From the NCBI RefSeq assembly GCF_049243985.1, contig NC_135373.1, positions 98,637,213 to 98,701,212 of the forward strand: a DNA stretch of 64,000 nt. Reading direction: 5' to 3'. Under the pieces are notes generated by a model. The model worked only from the letters and a program-made list of their open reading frames with translations. It searched no databases and was not told where the DNA came from. A program made the translations under genes and the position numbers. Source of the DNA: Paroedura picta. Taxonomy: Eukaryota; Chordata; Lepidosauria; Squamata; Gekkonidae. Shown piece by piece: positions 1 through 32,330 of this stretch (within the stretch, counting starts at the first letter, position 1; each line of letters begins with the position of its first letter).

Positions 1-837
1 GCAGACATGCTTAGGACTATTCATTGAGCATCATGTTCTGTGGCAAATCTCCCAGAAAAAGGCAAACTCAGAGTTCTGGCTAGAAAACTCAGTAGTTTAT
101 TCAAAAGAGCACACCAGCATCACAAAACTCCTGTGTTGCTGAAGACCAAGCCAATACATAACAAGAAGCAATTATAAAGCCAAATTCCCCCTCTCCATCA
201 AAGAACAGCACCTTCAGGCACTGGGGGATTTAAACCTTCTCTAGGTTGCAATTTAGTAACCTGATTTAGTCTGTATCCTTATAACCCTGGCAGAAAGATG
301 AACATATTATGTGTGGCTTGAGTTTGGCAGTACATTCTCACAATTGCTTGATCTCAGTAGTGCTTCTAGTGCTTATTACAATTTCTTACAGAGGCTTAAT
401 TAGGGAAGATTGCTAGGCACCACATGCACAAAGGAAGCCTGGTCCAAGTGCCAAGAAGCTCACACTCGCAAGGGACTGGAACTGAGACCTGAATGTAAAT
501 ATCTTCCAGAGAAGGATGGGGGAACTGATTGTTTGAGGCCCAGTAAGTAGAGTCTTTGCTACAGAGAACACCCCTTCTGTGTGACATAGCAACTACCTCT
601 CCCCCTTTAACTACCACATTTTAGATACAACCCATGTAAATAAAAAGTCAATCACATGAATATCTGAAATCATCTCCCCTCTCCTACTATGCCACCAAAG
701 TATAATTGACAAAGCAGTTTTCTTTTGCATAATCGAGCATTGGTTATTTCATGGTTGAAATTGGTCTATGCCAAATAGTAGGCATGTCTGCCTAAGCATA
801 AGCAAAAATTTGGCCAAAACTCAACTGCTTTTTTTTT

Positions 838-853
838 GGGGGGGGGGGGGGGG
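838..853. repeat. Homopolymer G run after a T run
   Basis: Nine T are followed by sixteen G. It is a simple repeat and a likely site of length error in sequencing or assembly. Confidence 0.9.
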
Positions 854-1119
854 AGAATCAGGTTCAGATGTACTTGAGAATCAAATGTTGTATGTGCAGG
901 TCAGGTCTAGTTAATGCACATAGCTTTGGATTACAGAACCTGTGCTTGTAATTCAACATTTATAGAAAAATCTAATAGAATATCTTCAGTAGACAAGGCT
1001 CATGTCTGATTTACTGCAATCTGAAATTAAATGGGTTTGAACTTGTATGGAAAGCTGCCAGTTGGCCCAAGGTAAGTACTTCTAGTTTCCTTGGTGAAAT
1101 GGTAGAGTACAAAGGCTAT

Positions 1120-1222
1120 TCCTCCACCATCAAGTCATGGCTGACTTATGGCAACCCTGTTTGTTTTTCAAGGCAAGACACCTTCAGAGATGGTTTGCCA
1201 GTGTGTGCCTCCATGTCATGAC
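1120..1222 (+). repeat. Interspersed repeat fragment (SINE-like)
   Basis: The stretch from the CACCATCAAGTC text through CAAGGCAAGACACCTTCAGA to TGCCTCCATGTCATGACC resembles a dispersed reptile repeat known to me by sight. Family assignment and exact ends are uncertain. Confidence 0.4.
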
Positions 1223-1857
1223 CCTGGCATTGTTGACAGAGTTTAAATACGCAAAGGTGAGAAGCACTGGATGATTAAAGAATAGTTTTATTGAGAATTG
1301 AAATAATTTTGTAAAGAGAAAGAGGAGAGAGTCCTAGCTGTTCCTCATCATCATCTGGAGGCAATCAGGAAGGAAGTGTGGTCAAAGGAGCAAGAAGTCT
1401 TCAACTGAGCCAATCAGGACACAGGAGGGGATTTGAAAACTGCCCGGAAGTTCAAAGTCTAAATATGCTAACTACATGTCACCTCCAATACCCCCCTGTA
1501 GGGTATTCTTAATATGCTGTTGAATCATGCACACTACAGATCTTGGATATTCCAACAAGTATTTCTTGGTGGTCTTCCTTCATAAATACTGACCAGGGCC
1601 AACCCTGCTTAGGTTCCAAGTTCTATGAGATGAGCATAGCCTGGGCTATCAGGTCAGGGCACAAATATTAGGGCTTTTTTGGTAATGATACTCACTAGTC
1701 CCAAGTTCTCCCAAGTCATGAGGCGGAAAATGGTGGAGATTAGTGCAACCTTATATGAGTATTGGCACTTAAAAAAACAACATAGTGCTATACAATTATT
1801 TGGGTGTCTTGGTTTCAATTGGTCTTAGTATATATTTGATAATACTTGAATCCTAAG

Positions 1858-2015
1858 GTTGCCAGTTCTGGACTGAAAAATACCTGCAGATTTTGGAGGT
1901 GGATCCTGGAGGGGGTGAGGTTTAGGGAAGGGTGGGATCTCATACCATAGATGTCACCCCCCCCCAAACCGGCCACTTTCTCCAGAGGAACTGTGCCCTT
2001 TTGAAAAGAAACCAG
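1858..2015 (+). repeat. Interspersed repeat fragment (SINE-like, GTTGCCAG type)
   Basis: It begins GTTGCCAGTTCTGGACTG and runs through GGAGGTGGATCCTGGAGG and CCACTTTCTCCAGAGGAAC. This text recurs in squamate genomes as a short interspersed repeat. A weaker, shorter relative begins near 23308. Orientation is by my memory of the family. Confidence 0.4.
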
Positions 2016-3039
2016 CAATACTTCCAGTGACCCCCCCCTCCTGCATCTCACTTTCTGGGTGAGCAAGTTGAGACAGCATAAGAGGACAGTGTTATGAATG
2101 CCAGCAACCACTCTCCTGCATGGCACCATTTCCATCTTGGGATGTAGAGGGGCCAGCCTACAAACGGAGTATCAGTGTGGGAAAGTGATGAGGCTGCTCT
2201 TTAGTACTGGAAACCCCATCAAAGAAGGCTGTGACAGGAAGAGAAAGAAAGGCCATCTGTATAAGGCTGTCAGTTCGGCCTTTGGCCTTTTTCCTGAACC
2301 AGCTTGGAACTGTTTTGTGTAAACAGCCCAGGCACATCTAAGTGCTGCTGGCACAAGTCCGAACCGAGTGAATGAGCCTTGAGCTGGTGGAATAGTCTCA
2401 GGATTTCAGATTGTAAGAAGGCTGTGATGGCTATAGTGTAGTAGGGATCTATTCAGCTGCCCATCTCAAAGCCTTTGCCATTGTTCTGCAAAAGCAAGTG
2501 GCTGCTATAAGCTGAGATACACTGGTGATGTGGGTGGGCTATATTCTCTTGTAACTTCTATAAAGCAGGCCAAGTTTCAGAGAAAGCTACTGGAAGACTG
2601 AATGGCACTGTTACCCTTTTGAATGGGAGTAGACAGCTTACAGACGATTTAAGGAAGCTGATGGATAAAAGATTGCTCCACCTACAACTGGCTCCCTGTG
2701 TGGAGATGGTTGTTTCCATCTCCTTGAACAGAAAATCCTATCTACTTCCTCCTTGGATATTTCATCTGCACAGTGGAAGTCTGAGTATGGCCATGCTGCA
2801 TCTGACCCTGATACAACCTAGGAAAAAAGTGTCTCCCCTCTTGTTTCAAACAAGATGAGAATAAAAATGTCATTTCCTGCTTTGTGCTGGGGGTAAGGTT
2901 GTTGCAGTAGAAAATTTTCTGTTCAGACATCAAAAAGCCAAGTTGGTCGTACCAAATGGAATCGGGACATGGAATTACAGCCCCTGAAGTGTACATTTAA
3001 CTCCTGCTCCACACGGTGAAACCAGAAATGGCCTAGAGT

Positions 3040-3162
3040 TTCAGGTAGATAGCCATGTTGGTCTGAAGCAGCAGAACAAAGTTTGAATCCAGTGGCACAT
3101 TTAAGACCAAGAAAATTGTATTCAAGATTTTTGTGTGCAAGCACGCTTCTTCAGATATAATG
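3040..3162 (+). repeat. Interspersed repeat, left-arm copy of a foldback family
   Basis: The text GATAGCCATGTTGGTCTGAA, then CCAGTGGCACATTTAAGACC, then AGCACGCTTCTTCAGATAT is a common amniote or reptile repeat. It shares its left arm with the copies at 6380-6495 and 24482-24665, where an inverted right arm is also present. Confidence 0.55.
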
Positions 3163-3606
3163 AAACAAAATTTCCCGTCTCTTGACAATGCAGTTCAACT
3201 CTGTTCAGAGGTTGTTGTGCTCACCAAAAGCTATCCAAGTTGTGCCCCAATTGAACTTTATTGAAAAGGGGAAAAATAGGTTGGTCCTGCAAGGCCTGAT
3301 ATAAAAGCAACAGGTTCATGGTAGCTCATTGGCAGGTAATTTATTTCGTGCATTATATGTTACCTCTCAGCAGAAGGCAGATGACAAAATTAGTCACAAT
3401 TAAACATATCATATAATAAAAACAGTATCAGCAATAAGACCATGGAATATATTTAAAACAAAAGCAGGGACGAACCTGTGACAGATTAGCATGATGACAC
3501 TGAGGGTGGGAGAACAGAAGATTTTGCTTTTTGGGAAATGCCCAACCAGACAGCTGCTGTGAAGTTATTTTTATCAACCCAGATAACTTTGAATGCCCAG
3601 TGGCCA

Positions 3607-3673
3607 ATCAGGTGGCAAATGCTTCATCAAGCCCACCCCATCAGGTGGCAAGTGCTTCATCAAGCCCCACCCA
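3607..3673. repeat. Tandem duplication, 33-bp unit x2
   Basis: ATCAGGTGGCAAATGCTTCA starts at 3607 and recurs at 3640 with one visible change (AAATG to AAGTG). This gives two adjacent copies of a 33-bp unit ending in CAAGCCCACCC. Confidence 0.85.
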
Positions 3674-4204
3674 CATTCTAACGTGAACAGCAGGAGACGT
3701 GGTGGTTCATGAGCCCCAAACTGGGGACCCCAGGTTCAAGAAATAAAACTGTTAATGAGATCCTGGCAGCTCTGGAAACTGCTGCCTTGTGAACCTAGTC
3801 TGCCTGTTCTCATATAAGCCTGGATCAGCCCTGGATCAGTTCTCAGTACAGTGGATTTAGCCATTCAACAGTAGTCATGTGTACTCTAAGGGAAGCAGCT
3901 GGCACATCAACAGGATCTGTTTTCAATAACTTAAACCTGTGCCCTGCAGGGCTTCTTTAGAGACTGGCTCAAAACAAACCAACAGTTGGTTCATAATGGA
4001 TATGAATGTCGTTGTTGTTGTATACTTGCTCCCCCCCATGCCAAGTTTGACAAAAGTGTTCAGCCAAGTCCACTTAAGATGTCCAAAGGGTCATCTGATT
4101 ACTGAGGTTTGTTCACATGAATCCACATTAAATAGATTTAGACCAATGGTCTCCTGTGACTGGAAGCAACTCTCCTGGAGTCTTAAGTACACCACGTTCT
4201 ATCC

Positions 4205-4285
4205 AATTCTTTTAATTGGAGATGCCAGGGATTGAATATGCAGCCCTCTACATTCAAAACAAATGCTCTGTAACTGGCCTTCCCT
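4205..4285 (-). repeat. tRNA-derived SINE fragment
   Basis: Read on the minus strand, the segment fits the text of a tRNA-derived squamate SINE (an A-box-like GAGCAT region, then a B-box-like region and a tail with CTCCAATTAAAAG). A plus-strand relative is at 13005-13190. It is strongly diverged. Confidence 0.35.
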
Positions 4286-5273
4286 TTCCCAACTGGGATT
4301 AGAATCCCTGAAGTCAGCCTGGAAGGTTTGCTACTTCAAAATGCAGCCACTTCATCATCTACAAGGAAGATCCACTTCCATCACGTGACAGTTTTAAAAC
4401 AGCTCCATTGGCTTGGTATTTGCGTTTGACCTCCATTCAAAGTGCTGGTTCCTGCTCTTGCAGTCCTTCACAAGCTGGGATATCTGAAGAACCACCTCTT
4501 CCCAACTCCCTTGCCGCTGCATAGATCTGAATTTATTAAGTATGGTATGGCAACTATTAATCCCTTGTGTACTTCTCCTGTGCTGTGGAGTAAACTTACA
4601 CTGGGGTCCACCAATTCCCACCATTACCAGCAGTTCCAGAGAACTTTTGAATATGTTCATATGGTCTACTGTTTTCTGTGTTAACCTGGCAGGTTTTGCA
4701 CAATATGTTTTGAGCATGCTGTCAATCACTTTAGACAGAAAATGTTTTAGACAGATTGGTAACTGAGGTTCTTGTCTTTCCCTCCCTGACACTGATAGCA
4801 GCTCATGCCATAAACCAGTCCAAATCATGGCTCCAGTAGCTGTTTTGAATCTCAGTGTAACACAACTTTGACTACAATTGGTTAGTGAAATGCAAAAGGT
4901 CCAGATTTTTTTGTAAGCTAGATGATTCTTCAAATGGGAAATTGCAATAACTACAACTGCTATTATGTAATGTATAGTACTGAGTCAAATGGGAAAGGCA
5001 TGAAGACTTCTGTGATAGTGTCCTAAGTTCTATAACACCCAATAGATTGAATATGAAGGAAATTGCACAAACTTTCAGTGATTTTACTTTTGATAGTTAC
5101 TGCCAGAAAACAGTCCAAAATACTTCTTCTCCCCTGATTTTTTAGCCCTGGGCAAGTTTGAGTAACATGCTGCTGGCTACAATTTCTCTTTTAAAGTGAC
5201 TGCTCTATTTCAAACAAGAGGTTAAACAGATGGGGAACATCTGGAAAATGGTAACAAGAAAGGTTATATAGAG

Positions 5274-5398
5274 CAGGGGTAGTCAACCCCGCAGTCCTCC
5301 AGATGTTCATGGACTACAATTCCCAGCAAACGGTGGCAGGGGCTCATGGGAATTGTAGCCCATGAACATCTGGAGGGCCACAGGGTTGACTACCCCTG
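5274..5398. mobile_element. Non-autonomous hAT-type palindromic MITE with 8-bp target duplication
   Basis: The 125-bp element starts CAGGGGTAGTCAACC and ends with the inverse, GTTGACTACCCCTG. Almost its whole length folds on itself, with the two arms reading CTCCAGATGTTCATGGACTA and its near-complement. It is flanked by the perfect 8-bp direct repeat ATATAGAG at 5266-5273 and 5399-5406, the target-site length typical of hAT transposons. It encodes nothing. Related copies are at 9467-9603, 25829-25952 and 28026-28155. Confidence 0.85.
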
Positions 5399-5689
5399 AT
5401 ATAGAGGAGCAGGGCCTGATCTCTAGTTAATGTCAGTAGAACCCTGAACTGAACAGCCCCTCCCAATCAGTATTTACTTGAATGCCTTAACAAGAACCTA
5501 GACTTCACCTCAAAGCCACTTTGCACAAATTTAAGGCGAGAAGAATCTTACAGTTCCCCAAGAGCCGACAGATTTTACTAAGGCTATAGCCTGGGATCCA
5601 TGGCACATTTCTAGATTCTTGATCTCTCTGGTTTTTCCACAAACAACCTATAGGAAACTGAGCAAAACGCTAGCAGAAACATTGAGACT

Positions 5690-6048
5690 AGAATGTGTCA
5701 GTTACAATCTTTATTTTGTTTTTTTTCACAAAACATTCTTATTTTTCATCCATTAACCATCAATGAAATGATTGGGCAGAAAAATTATTAGGTAGGGAAT
5801 TAAATATAAATAGTAAGTAATATGGGACATCTGAAATGCATCAAACACAATGTAGGGGGCTAAGGAAGCCAGAAACTGATAATGCCAAAAAAAAAAAGAT
5901 TCCTATCAGTGTCTGCAAGTTTGAGTACTGTAATAAAAAGGAAGCTAAGGTTACATTTGATCAGACATTTATTCTCAAGAAGAGTTGCAGAATTGCACTT
6001 TTATGAAGACAGCCATCAAGTCCACTGGATGTGCGTGTTTGTGCGAGT
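5690..6048 (-). other. ACO2: ACO2 3' UTR
   Basis: This is the sequence after the ACO2 stop codon on the minus strand. A canonical AATAAA signal (plus-strand TTTATT) lies at 5710-5715, so the mRNA probably ends near 5690. The UTR would be about 350 nt. The cleavage site is inferred. Confidence 0.7.
5710..5715 (-). terminator. ACO2: ACO2 polyadenylation signal AATAAA
   Basis: Minus-strand AATAAA about 335 nt after the stop codon, followed downstream (lower coordinates) by T-rich and G/T-containing sequence. Confidence 0.7.
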
Positions 6049-29243
<23,195 letters not shown>

Positions 29244-29280
29244 TTTGTTCACTGACAAAGATGAAGTCGCCCGGCGATAG

Positions 29281-29324
29281 CGTCACGTGCCGCTTTTAAA
29301 GAGCGTGCCCCTGTGGGCGGGGCC
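29281..29324 (-). promoter_or_regulatory. ACO2: ACO2 core promoter motifs: E-box and GC box
   Basis: CACGTG (29284-29289) is a USF/MYC/TFEB-type E-box about 40 bases upstream of the start codon. GTGGGCGGGGCC (29313-29324) is an Sp1-type GC box. A TTTAAA lies between them. Factor binding is inferred from motif only. Confidence 0.55.
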
Positions 29325-30052
29325 TCCGCGGAACGAATCGCCACGCTCTCTCGCGGGTCCCCCGCCCGCGGGAGGAGGGCGCCGCTCGAGGCCGGCTTTC
29401 CCAAGCTCTCCGGTGCTGCCCGCAGAGAGGCCAGGATAGAACGGTCGCTGTCCTGGCAACGTGGCCTTTTCATGGGGAGTTCAAGGTGTGCAACCTTCGA
29501 GGTCTTGCTTTTTAAAAAGGCTGCCATCCTAATGGTACCGTTTGGAAACTTCCAGACCGCGACTGCAATGGATAAGAGGCCTCCATGTTTGGGGTAGATA
29601 GGCATTGATGCAAAACCCAAAATAACTCACCACAGGTTAGAGGTTCCTTTTGTTTCATCGCCTTCAGATGAGCATGGGATTTACTTGGAAAATTTCAAAA
29701 GAAGCTAAGAGATCTTTTCCTAACAGATTTCATACAGTTATTTTGCATGGCTTCTTGCATTTATTTTACAAGAAGATCTAGTGGGAAAGACACAAAGAAT
29801 ACCTGTACTTCCCTACTATTTAACATCACAACAACCCTGTGACTTATATAGTCATGCTTTCTCACAGGGAAGAAGTCAGCACAATGGCTAAGGAAGGCAA
29901 GAAGTTGCAAGGGCAGTAATGCATACCTCAGTTGGATCCCTTAGGAAAAGAAAGGACCAGAGAATCTTGTAATAATTTGGGTTTTGTAATGTTTGCTTTA
30001 GTTATAAATGTACAAATACAGATGGAAGCCAAAGATCACTTATTTATAGGGT

Positions 30053-30765
30053 CACAGAATCATAAAGCTGGGAGGAGCCATACAGGCTATTTAGTCCAAC
30101 CAGCTGCTCATTGTAGGATCAGACTCTAAAGCATCCCTGACAAGCATTTGTCCAGTCATGGTTTGCAGTGTGTGGGAGCTCATAACCTCCCTAGGCAGCC
30201 AATTCCACTACTCTTGCTGTAATCCCATCTCCACCTGGTTTCTTTCCATCTATAATTTAAACCCATTATTGCAATCTTCTGCAGCCAACAGTTCCCTGCA
30301 CTCCTCTAACAGCTTTTGAGATACTTAACCCTCAATCTCCTTCAGACTCGGGATTCTGAAGTTCCTCACACAGTTGGGTCTCCAGGCCCCTGATCATCTT
30401 TGTCACCCTCCTTTGTACCCACGCCATTCTGTCCACATCCTTTTTGAAGTGAAGCCTTCAGAACTGCACACAGTACTCCAGGTGCAGCCTGAACAATGCA
30501 GTGCACAGCAGGACTATGACATATTGTGTCATATATTCAGATCTCTCATTGAATTCTATATCTCCCAGGGTGTTCACTACTCCTCCCAATTTAATGTCAT
30601 CTGAAAATTTAATGTGTTGTCTCTTCCCCTCATCCAGTTTATTTATAAAAAATACTAGTACTGGACCCACAACTGAGCCCTATGGCACCCTACTAGACAC
30701 TTCTCTCCAATTAGATGAAATGCTATTAGCAACTATTCTTTAGATACAGTTCTCCAACAAGGTGA
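30053..30765 (-). repeat. CR1 LINE fragment, 3' part of the RT frame
   Basis: The minus-strand translation shows CR1 reverse-transcriptase text: GSVVGPVLVFFINKLDEG, then IKFSDDIKLGGVVNTLGD (catalytic box FADD changed to FSDD) and LFRLHLEYCVQF. The 3' end near 30053 has the CR1-type GATTCTGTGACCC. It is 5' truncated, and frame is lost beyond the LEYCVQF segment. It is not a host gene. Confidence 0.8.
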
Positions 30766-30869
30766 GGAGGCTCCCACAATTCTATTAGTTTCATAGGAGG
30801 TGCAAAACAGGAATGTTTAGGAGGGCATTTTAATGAATGGATTAGAACTGTAGTTCAGGAAGTAATTTT

Positions 30870-31035
30870 TGTAATGGAATAAGATTGCAATCTTATTGCA
30901 ATGCTTATTTTAGATATCATCTTGCTTTTATTGAATTACCATCTACTTTTGTTATCCACTTTCTGAATTATGATATAGTGGCAATGGTTGGTCATAAAGG
31001 TAGGATATCAGTGTTGTAATAATAAATAAAAAGTG
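30870..31035 (+). repeat. Probable LINE 3'-end tail
   Basis: Diverged T-rich text is followed by GTAGGATATCAGTGTTGTAA and AATAAATAAAAAG, the sort of A-rich tail that ends L2-like squamate LINEs. The call is weak. Confidence 0.35.
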
Positions 31036-31254
31036 CCTTGAAAAGTGCTTTGTTTGTATTGTTCACCACTTCTGTAATTAAGGTGTCCAGGTAAGATCTG
31101 GAGTTCTTCTGGCATTACAACTGATTACTAGCTACAGAGATTAGTTCCCTTAGAAAAAATGCTGTTAGTTTCAACCCCTCCCTCCCCAAACACTGTCCTT
31201 CCCAGGCTGTCCCCAAATCTTCAGGAATTTGAACACACATGAATACAAGGCTGT

Positions 31255-31425
31255 CTCATATTAAAGCAGACCATGGATCCATCAAAATCATCACTGGCTA
31301 CTTAGATTGGCTGCAGCTTTCGGGGGCCTAAGGCAGAGATCACCAAATACCTGATCCTTTTAGCTGGAGACCTTGGGGACTGAACCTGGGATCTTCTGCA
31401 TACCGATTCCCCAGAGTTGGCAACC
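31255..31425 (-). repeat. tRNA-derived SINE fragment
   Basis: ACCTGATCCTTTTAGCTGGA, then GGACTGAACCTGGGATCTTC and TGCATACCGATTCCCC is the antisense of a tRNA-derived squamate SINE (same family as 13005-13190). Confidence 0.55.
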
Positions 31426-31689
31426 TATAATCCTAATCCTAATGCATTTTTATTTAATGCCTTGTGCTGCTTGAGTTTTCCATATTTAGTAATCCGTCTT
31501 AAACCTCATCGAGAAAGACTATAAATGAATTGATTCCCATCCCCTTCATCATAGCCACGTCTATATGGCACAATACCGGAACCCTGGACACTATGATAGC
31601 GATAGTATTTCTAGCCTCAACTGCTGTGTTTGAATGTTATAATAGTTATACTATACTATTATTACCAGGCATAATTTCAAACCGATTTG

Positions 31690-32087
31690 CCGGTCACATG
31701 GCGGATTCCATGCAGAACCGGAAGTGAAAACTATGCGGAACGTGCCCTCTTTGGTGACCGCTCATTTCAGACTCTATGGTGCCAGTGACGACAGTTGAGT
31801 GAGCTGGATTCGTGAGATCCTGGAAGAAGAATAAATCTCGCCATTGGAGGGTGATCTTTGTTCCATTCCTTATTGCATTTATCGGTGTTCCAAAACTTTG
31901 GATTGAGATAGAATTAAGTACTGTTTTTTTACGGATTGTTGGCGTTTAATGCACAGGAGTAATTTTCACAAACCCGGGTCTATGTGGAAGACTTTCGTAT
32001 GTGCCAGGACCTAGATAGTGGAAAGGTCAAGGGTGAAAGGACGGCAACGGCGGCGTTGGCGGCGGCGTAAGACAAGAAGCGCGGGGA
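31690..32087 (+). promoter_or_regulatory. PHF5A: PHF5A promoter and 5' UTR
   Basis: ATGGCGG (31698-31704, YY1-type) and CCGGAAGTG (31718-31726, ETS/GABP-type) sit 14 bases apart, a common arrangement at housekeeping starts. Transcription probably begins shortly after them. CpG density and GGC repeats rise toward the start codon at 32088. The exact start site and any 5' UTR intron are not visible. Confidence 0.6.
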
Positions 32088-32330
32088 ATGGCCAAGCATC
32101 ATCCCGATTTGATCTTCTGCCGCAAGCAGGCGGGAGTGGGTGAGACCGGGGTCTTTCCAGCTGCATCAGCCCGCGCTTTTCGCGCTCCCGGGGAGGGGGG
32201 TTGGTCTTCGCACTCGCTGGCTGGGGAGGCAGCGGGTCAACGCGGAGGGCGGAGGGCGGAGGGCGGAGGGGGAGCTAGCGTGTTTGCGGTGTTTCTAATT
32301 GAGCGACAAAATAGCTCGGGTGGGGCAAAG
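32030..32330. promoter_or_regulatory. PHF5A: Small CpG island over PHF5A exon 1
   Basis: The stretch is GC-rich, with GGCGGCGTTGGCGGCGGCG before the ATG and a four-fold GGAGGGC repeat near 32242-32270 inside intron 1. Confidence 0.65.
32088..32139 (+). CDS. PHF5A: PHF5A coding exon 1 (residues 1-17)
   Basis: It encodes [17 protein letters not shown] plus one base. The donor is GG|gtgaga. Reading through the donor gives an unrelated low-complexity frame, so the splice is required. Confidence 0.96.

Larger units (their letters stand above)
1..5690. other. Intergenic region downstream of ACO2, repeat-rich
   Basis: No coding exon with splice signals or recognisable protein similarity is visible on either strand. 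The stretch holds a 16-base G run (838-853), several interspersed repeats listed separately, a 33-bp tandem duplication near 3607-3673 and one unexplained open frame on the minus strand (4394-4933). In mammals, as I recall, POLR3H lies tail to tail with ACO2. I looked for its C-terminal coding sequence on the plus strand here and did not see it, so it either lies beyond the left edge or is not adjacent. Confidence 0.6.
29460..31690. other. AT-rich spacer between the divergent ACO2 and PHF5A promoters
   Basis: No exon is seen. The interval contains a CR1 fragment (30053-30765), a LINE-like tail (30870-31035) and a SINE fragment (31255-31425), which together make up about half of it. The rest shows nothing I can name. 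Confidence 0.65.

Noticed and set aside
31530-31727. Hydrophobic 65-codon frame upstream of PHF5A that looked like a nuclear copy of a mitochondrial gene
   Set aside because: I compared it in mind with ND, COX, ATP6 and CYTB proteins and found no convincing match. It overlaps the PHF5A promoter motifs.
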